A stretch of DNA of 8,650 nucleotides from Nostoc sp. CHAB 5834. GTDB taxonomy: Bacteria > Cyanobacteriota > Cyanobacteriia > Cyanobacteriales > Nostocaceae. The stretch lies in NCBI GenBank assembly GCA_020829485.1, contig JAIVFU010000210.1, forward strand, positions 1 to 8,650. Reading direction: 5' to 3'. The translations under genes and the position numbers were made by a program. Each line of letters begins with the position of its first letter. Positions within the stretch are counted from its first letter, which is position 1. The notes beneath the pieces were generated by a model. It was given only the letters and a program-made list of their open reading frames with translations. It had not been told where the DNA came from and did not search any database. Below are positions 5,419-8,650 of the stretch, in pieces.

Positions 5419-6258
5419 ATGGTAGAAGTTTGGCGATATTGGGAATTTGAGCATCCATCAACTTATGTGGTAAGAGTGATAGCAACACCAACAGGGCTAG
5501 AGTTGTTTGCAGTCGATGTATTGCAAATAGTCGCTCCAGCTTTAAACGATGATTTAGTGAGGTTAATGGATATTGAAGTTCATAAACGGTTAGTGATGAT
5601 GGAGAATAATCAAGTGAGTTTGGTATCGACACTCAGCGCCCTATCGATTCACTCACTAATATCTCTAACAACTGTAGTAGAACACAATGTAGTCAAACAA
5701 TTTATGCAATGGGTAAGAACAAATGTGATGCCAGTGTTTAAAAATGATGTTAGTCTGATTGCAATCGAGCGACCAAAATACTTATTTCAACAAATAGATT
5801 ATGAACAGAAAGATTCTTTGATTAAGTATTTATATTTTCAAAATAATGAGTCTTGGTCATCAAATAGTATTGATTTATATTTAAAGTTTGTTTTCAAAAG
5901 GCTGACTTTAGCAGCTAGCTGTCCTCAGACTATTGATTTAAATAGTATTGACTCCAGAACTAGATATTTTCAAGTATTGAAGACAGTACTAAGGTCAGTC
6001 AGCAGTTATGAATATGTTTATGAACATTTGGTTATTAGGTCGGCAAATTTATTGATAGCTCAATCATTAGATTTATTAGTTTATTACCATTTAATTAAAT
6101 TGAATCATGGTGATTTAAATCAGGTACTAGAACAAGGATTAATATTACAGGCTCTGGGAACAACGGTTAATAAATCAATTGACAATTTCGAGGATTTAAA
6201 ACCAATGTATTTAAATTTATTAAACTACTTTTCAGCAGAGATGCTGGCACTGGAGTAA
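5419..6258 (+). CDS. BRO-N domain protein, first gene of the right-hand operon
   Basis: A 279-aa protein. Residues about 14-108 match the BRO-N pattern of phage antirepressor and baculovirus BRO proteins: YVVRVI...GLELFAVDVLQIV (16-38), then EVHKR (53-57), a VSLVSTLSALSIHSLI segment (66-81), and the ending F95-x-x-WV...NVMP (to 105). BRO-N domains bind DNA in characterised members. Residues 110-279 are helical and Leu/Tyr-rich with no family I know; this could be a dimerisation or partner-binding domain. The ATG at 5419 has GGAG only two bases before it, while a better AGGAG is 21 nt upstream. A 4-codon GTG mini-ORF (5411-5425) overlaps the start. It lies 75 bp before the ATPase gene, with a strong stem-loop between. 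By position it is the candidate DNA-binding component of the operon. Domain call by eye; the role is inferred. Confidence 0.72.
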   Translation: MVEVWRYWEFEHPSTYVVRVIATPTGLELFAVDVLQIVAPALNDDLVRLMDIEVHKRLVMMENNQVSLVSTLSALSIHSLISLTTVVEHNVVKQFMQWVRTNVMPVFKNDVSLIAIERPKYLFQQIDYEQKDSLIKYLYFQNNESWSSNSIDLYLKFVFKRLTLAASCPQTIDLNSIDSRTRYFQVLKTVLRSVSSYEYVYEHLVIRSANLLIAQSLDLLVYYHLIKLNHGDLNQVLEQGLILQALGTTVNKSIDNFEDLKPMYLNLLNYFSAEMLALE

Positions 6259-6260
6259 CC

Positions 6261-6292
6261 CTAGATTTATCAATTGTGATAAATCTAGTTTT
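6261..6292 (+). terminator. Perfect 11-bp stem-loop with T-run inside the operon
   Basis: CTAGATTTATC (6261-6271) and GATAAATCTAG (6278-6288) form a perfect AT-rich stem with a 6-nt loop, followed by TTTT (6289-6292). It starts 2 bp after the BRO-N stop and ends 41 bp before the ATPase start. It should act as a partial terminator or mRNA-stability element lowering expression of the downstream genes. As a 28-bp inverted repeat in DNA it could also be an operator. Confidence 0.6.
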
Positions 6293-6320
6293 ACTCGCAA
6301 ACTAATTAAACATGAAATAC

Positions 6321-6325
6321 AGGAG
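6321..6325 (+). promoter_or_regulatory. Ribosome-binding site AGGAG of the ATPase gene
   Basis: AGGAG lies 8 nt before the ATG at 6334, the clearest such site in the window. It fixes this start, although the first 60 residues are low complexity. Confidence 0.65.
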
Positions 6326-6333
6326 AAAATCAG

Positions 6334-7293
6334 ATGACAGATATTTTAAAGGATGAAGCGGAGATCCTTAACGGAGTAGAAGAATTACTCTTAGTAACAG
6401 ATAAAGTCACAGAAGCACAAAGCACAGAAGAAGTAACCAGAGGTGAAAAAACAGAAGCAGGAAATACAGAAGGCAGACAAACAAAAGCCGCAGTCACCAA
6501 TAAAAAACAGTGGAGTCGGAGATTAGTGATAGTGACAGGAGATAAAGGAGGAGTAGGAAAAAGTACTTTCGCTAGAGGATTAGCGCAAACATATTTGGAT
6601 ATAAAAAAAGAATTTTTGGCTTTTGATGCGGACATATCTAACTCTCATTTAAGCAGATTTTATGGGGATCAATGTCTGGTGAGAGAATTAGATTTTTTTA
6701 CAGAAGGAAATGTGGACATTTTTCTAGATGATTTGAAAGAGTTAATTGAGGATGGTTTAGACACAGAAGGGGCAGTTATCCCCGGAAAGTCTTTATTCTT
6801 ATTGGAATTACCACCACAGTCCATGAGAATCTTAAAAGATGTTGTAGAACAAATGAAATTTTTGTCTACAGTTGATGAATTATATGATATGCGAGTAACA
6901 ATTGTAGTTGTAATTAGTCGAGTAATGGATTCGGTCAAGCAGATGATAACTCTATATGATTTTTGTCAAGACCAAGTAGATTATATAGTAGTAAAGAATT
7001 TGTTCTTCGGTTCGCCAGCAAACTTTGTCAGATATGAAGAATCCTCAGATATAACAACAATGAAGGAGATATTGCTAGAAAGTAATATTCCTTTTGTTGA
7101 AATAATGATGCCAGATTTAATCGAACATGCTTATGATTATTTAGACAAGAATAGCTTGACGTTTAATCAAGGAATAGAGCAAAAAGAAAAGCCATCAGTA
7201 AAAGGAAGGGTAAGTACTTGGATTACGAAATTCAAGGAACAAGTTTGGTTGGCAAGAGGGATTTTAGGATTAAACGATGTCCCACACTTGTAA
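6334..7293 (+). CDS. ParA/MinD-type ATPase with deviant Walker A (TraL/StbB-like)
   Basis: A 319-aa protein. Residues 1-60 are an acidic then basic linker with repeated Thr-Glu units. The ATPase domain starts at about 62 with VIVTGDKGGVGKST (65-78), the deviant Walker A motif with signature lysine K71 that defines the ParA/MinD family of ATP-dependent dimerising ATPases. The switch I region is FDAD (97-100). Walker B is LFLLELPP (154-161), with Glu158 where Asp is usual. A VVKNLFFG segment (219-226) matches the base-recognition strand and recalls the VVWLNEYFG region of TraL/MobD proteins. The C-terminus (285-319) is basic and helical, possibly for DNA or membrane contact. Such ATPases position plasmids or proteins, or act beside relaxosomes. 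Its stop overlaps the next gene by 17 bp. Family confidence is high; the specific role is open. Confidence 0.82.
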   Translation: MTDILKDEAEILNGVEELLLVTDKVTEAQSTEEVTRGEKTEAGNTEGRQTKAAVTNKKQWSRRLVIVTGDKGGVGKSTFARGLAQTYLDIKKEFLAFDADISNSHLSRFYGDQCLVRELDFFTEGNVDIFLDDLKELIEDGLDTEGAVIPGKSLFLLELPPQSMRILKDVVEQMKFLSTVDELYDMRVTIVVVISRVMDSVKQMITLYDFCQDQVDYIVVKNLFFGSPANFVRYEESSDITTMKEILLESNIPFVEIMMPDLIEHAYDYLDKNSLTFNQGIEQKEKPSVKGRVSTWITKFKEQVWLARGILGLNDVPHL

Positions 7294-8020
7294 ACGTGTA
7301 ATTATGACTGTAGGTGACTCAAGAGTTGGAAAGTCTACAGTTATCAAGTTATTGATTGAACTATTCCTTAGCCAACATCAAGCTGTTAAGATTTATAATC
7401 ATGACAACCGTAACAAGTTCAAAGCTTATGAAGCAATAGTGCCAATCTATTGCTTAAATTTTTTCACAGACAACCCAGATTTGGTATTAGACGATTTACT
7501 CAATGACTCATTAGATGTGCTTTTTGTAGATATGCCGGGACAATATATTCAAGAAATCTGTAACTACATATATGAGGCTGATTTTTTTACTGTTTTGGCT
7601 GAACTCAACTGGAAATTAACATTCTTACAACCAATTTCCCATCGAAGTGATTGCATGGAGTATTTCTTGCAGCTATTAGATTTTGCAACGGACAATGCTA
7701 ATTACGTCATAGTCAAAAATGAACATTTTGATACGAGGTTTAAAGAGTATAAGCAATTAATCCAGCAAAAATTGCCATTGATTGGGGGCACAGAAATTAT
7801 ATTAACAGCCTTGCACAGAGATCATTATCAAGCAATGGAGGATTTAGCCAAACCTTACTCACAATGTTTTCATGAGCAATCCCTATATGTGTTGTATCGC
7901 TCATATATTTATCACTGGCTAAAAAATTTCTTTGATACTGTAAAAAATAATCAAGTCGCTAGTATTTACTTAGGAGTATCAGCAGGTGAGAACATCAGAA
8001 ATATTGCAGGGGTATTCTGA
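7277..8020 (+). CDS. Second P-loop NTPase, diverged paralogue of the preceding ATPase
   Basis: A 247-aa protein. The Walker A is GDSRVGKST (13-21): it keeps the P-loop lysine K19 but lacks the ParA/MinD signature lysine. Walker B is VLFVDMPGQ (81-89) with D85. It aligns along its length with the preceding gene product: LNFFTDNPDLVLDDL (60-74) against LDFFTEGNVDIFLDDL (119-134), DMPGQ (85-89) against ELPPQ (158-162), and NYVIVKNEHF (142-151) against DYIVVKNLFF (216-225). The two genes therefore arose by duplication, this copy losing the signature lysine and most of the N-terminal linker. It may pair with the first as a heterodimer; that is inference. The ATG overlaps the previous stop by 17 bp and has AGGA 7 nt upstream, so translation is probably coupled. 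Cys and Tyr are frequent near the C-terminus. Confidence 0.75.
   Translation: MSHTCKRVIMTVGDSRVGKSTVIKLLIELFLSQHQAVKIYNHDNRNKFKAYEAIVPIYCLNFFTDNPDLVLDDLLNDSLDVLFVDMPGQYIQEICNYIYEADFFTVLAELNWKLTFLQPISHRSDCMEYFLQLLDFATDNANYVIVKNEHFDTRFKEYKQLIQQKLPLIGGTEIILTALHRDHYQAMEDLAKPYSQCFHEQSLYVLYRSYIYHWLKNFFDTVKNNQVASIYLGVSAGENIRNIAGVF
7972..7976 (+). promoter_or_regulatory. Ribosome-binding site AGGAG deciding the GTG start of the membrane protein
   Basis: AGGAG lies within the end of the preceding gene and 9 nt before the GTG at 7986. It supports the GTG start and the 35-bp gene overlap. Confidence 0.6.
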
Positions 8021-8540
8021 AGCGGAACAACAGAGGATTGTTGAAACAGCGCAGCAACTAGGGTTAGCAGAAGATGACCCAATGTTTCAAGTCATGGCAA
8101 CACTTGGCAGATATGAAGAGACAATGATTTCATTGCAAGCACGAATGGAGGCAATGATTGAAGCTTGGGTACTAACAATCGAGCAGAAGTTGGTGAATAC
8201 TTCTAAAACAGCCCAATCAATGAACAACACTGTAGTCAGTAATGCTGTGCGTGATGTATTAACTGAACAAATGCCTTTGCTAATACAATCATCGACATCA
8301 CCTGCATCCTCGACACCAAAAGAGATCCGATTATCTACAGGCAGTTCTTTGATGAATTTTTGGTCTATCTGCGCTCTGGTGGGAGGAGTGACAGCAGCCG
8401 GTGCGATGCTTGCTTCATTTACGACTTGGAACGTGATGACTAACTTGGGTCAAAATCAATCAGTCATCTTGTCAAACAACGACTTAAAGATTTTACAATG
8501 GGTAAAATCCAGCGAAGGTAAGCCATTGGTGACAAGTTAA
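7986..8540 (+). CDS. Small coiled-coil protein with one C-terminal membrane helix (TraM/DUF6753-like)
   Basis: A 184-aa protein starting at GTG 7986. Residues 10-27 are helical and lead to LGLAEDDPMFQVMATLGRYE (25-44). This DDP...R pattern is what I recall from TraM-like proteins of conjugative plasmids and from the cyanobacterial family DUF6753; I could not check either. Residues about 42-100 form long helices, probably a coiled coil. A Ser/Pro-rich spacer (101-120) precedes a single hydrophobic segment (about 122-147, FWSICALVGGVTAAGAML). A short tail (LKILQWVKSSEGK, 167-179) follows. It is predicted to be anchored in the membrane with the coiled coil most likely cytoplasmic. It overlaps the second P-loop gene by 35 bp, so translation is probably coupled. 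By position it may anchor or activate the ATPases at the membrane; inference. Confidence 0.72.
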   Translation: MRTSEILQGYSEAEQQRIVETAQQLGLAEDDPMFQVMATLGRYEETMISLQARMEAMIEAWVLTIEQKLVNTSKTAQSMNNTVVSNAVRDVLTEQMPLLIQSSTSPASSTPKEIRLSTGSSLMNFWSICALVGGVTAAGAMLASFTTWNVMTNLGQNQSVILSNNDLKILQWVKSSEGKPLVTS

Positions 8541-8577
8541 GGCTGTAAATCCTTTGTCAAGAGGCTTTCAGAGAATT

Positions 8578-8650
8578 GTGGAAAAAAAACTGGTCAGACC
8601 CTCGTTGAAGATCGGGAAAAGGAGCGATAATCAACTTAACATTTGGCTTT
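8578..8650 (+). CDS. Start of a further gene, truncated by the window end
   Basis: A frame beginning at GTG 8578 stays open to the window edge (24 complete codons): a basic stretch KKLVRPSLKIGKR followed by SDNQLNIWL. The basic lead followed by a short beta-like strand is typical of the start of small ribbon-helix-helix proteins or plasmid accessory DNA-binding proteins, but 24 residues cannot settle this. A weak AGAG lies 4 nt before the GTG. It begins 37 bp after the membrane-protein gene, in the same direction, so it may belong to the operon. The eight-adenine run at 8582-8589 is in its first codons. Confidence 0.4.
   Translation, partial: MEKKLVRPSLKIGKRSDNQLNIWL

Noticed and set aside
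6409..6472. ACAGAAG repeats as replication iterons
   Set aside because: They keep codon phase within an obvious linker and their spacing is irregular, so coding repetition explains them.
6330..6938. Minus-strand open frames opposite the MinD-like ATPase
   Set aside because: Ser/Thr/Val-rich composition mirrors the repetitive linker and ATPase codons on the other strand; not independent genes.
1..8650. CRISPR array, tRNA, rRNA or insertion sequence
   Set aside because: No regularly spaced repeats, no cloverleaf-like sequence, no transposase and no terminal inverted repeats with target duplication were seen.

Overview
The window looks like part of a cyanobacterial plasmid, probably from a filamentous Nostoc/Anabaena-type host. 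Supporting signs are two perfect HIP1 octamers (GCGATCGC at 507-514 and 3693-3700), a replication-protein C-terminus of the type I recall from cyanobacterial plasmids (CyRepA1-like), a plasmid/phage-type tyrosine recombinase, small DNA-binding proteins and AT-rich spacers. There are no rRNA, tRNA, CRISPR or IS elements. Nothing could be searched, so family assignments rest on motifs I recognise.

Left part (1-2570): the 3' end of a putative replication initiator (+), convergent with a tyrosine recombinase (-). A 313-bp spacer with small repeats follows. Next comes a plus-strand gene for a 231-aa protein with an N-terminal ribbon-helix-helix-like segment, a coiled coil and a C-terminal HTH.

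Middle part (2570-5400): minus-strand genes. In transcription order these are a 217-aa lipoprotein with its own probable terminator, a 348-aa protein with two tandem winged-helix-like domains behind a 9-bp inverted repeat, a short gene apparently broken by a +1 frameshift at an A5 run, and a 77-aa unknown. The last three probably form an operon. About 400 bp of AT-rich DNA then separates them from the right-hand operon.

Right part (5400-8650): a tight AT-rich plus-strand operon and the most interesting content of the window. It encodes a BRO-N-domain protein (279 aa), a ParA/MinD-type ATPase with a deviant Walker A motif (319 aa), a second, diverged P-loop protein that is a recognisable paralogue of the first (247 aa, overlapping by 17 bp), and a protein with one C-terminal membrane helix (184 aa, overlapping by 35 bp). 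A further gene begins at the window edge. An 11-bp perfect stem-loop with a T-run lies between the BRO-N gene and the ATPase genes. The order DNA-binding protein, MinD-like ATPase, small membrane protein resembles the StbABC or TraK-TraL-TraM modules next to oriT on conjugative plasmids. Here the DNA-binding slot holds a BRO-N protein and the ATPase slot is doubled. My working hypothesis is a plasmid positioning, segregation or mobilisation module in which two unlike P-loop subunits work with a DNA-bound adaptor and a membrane anchor.
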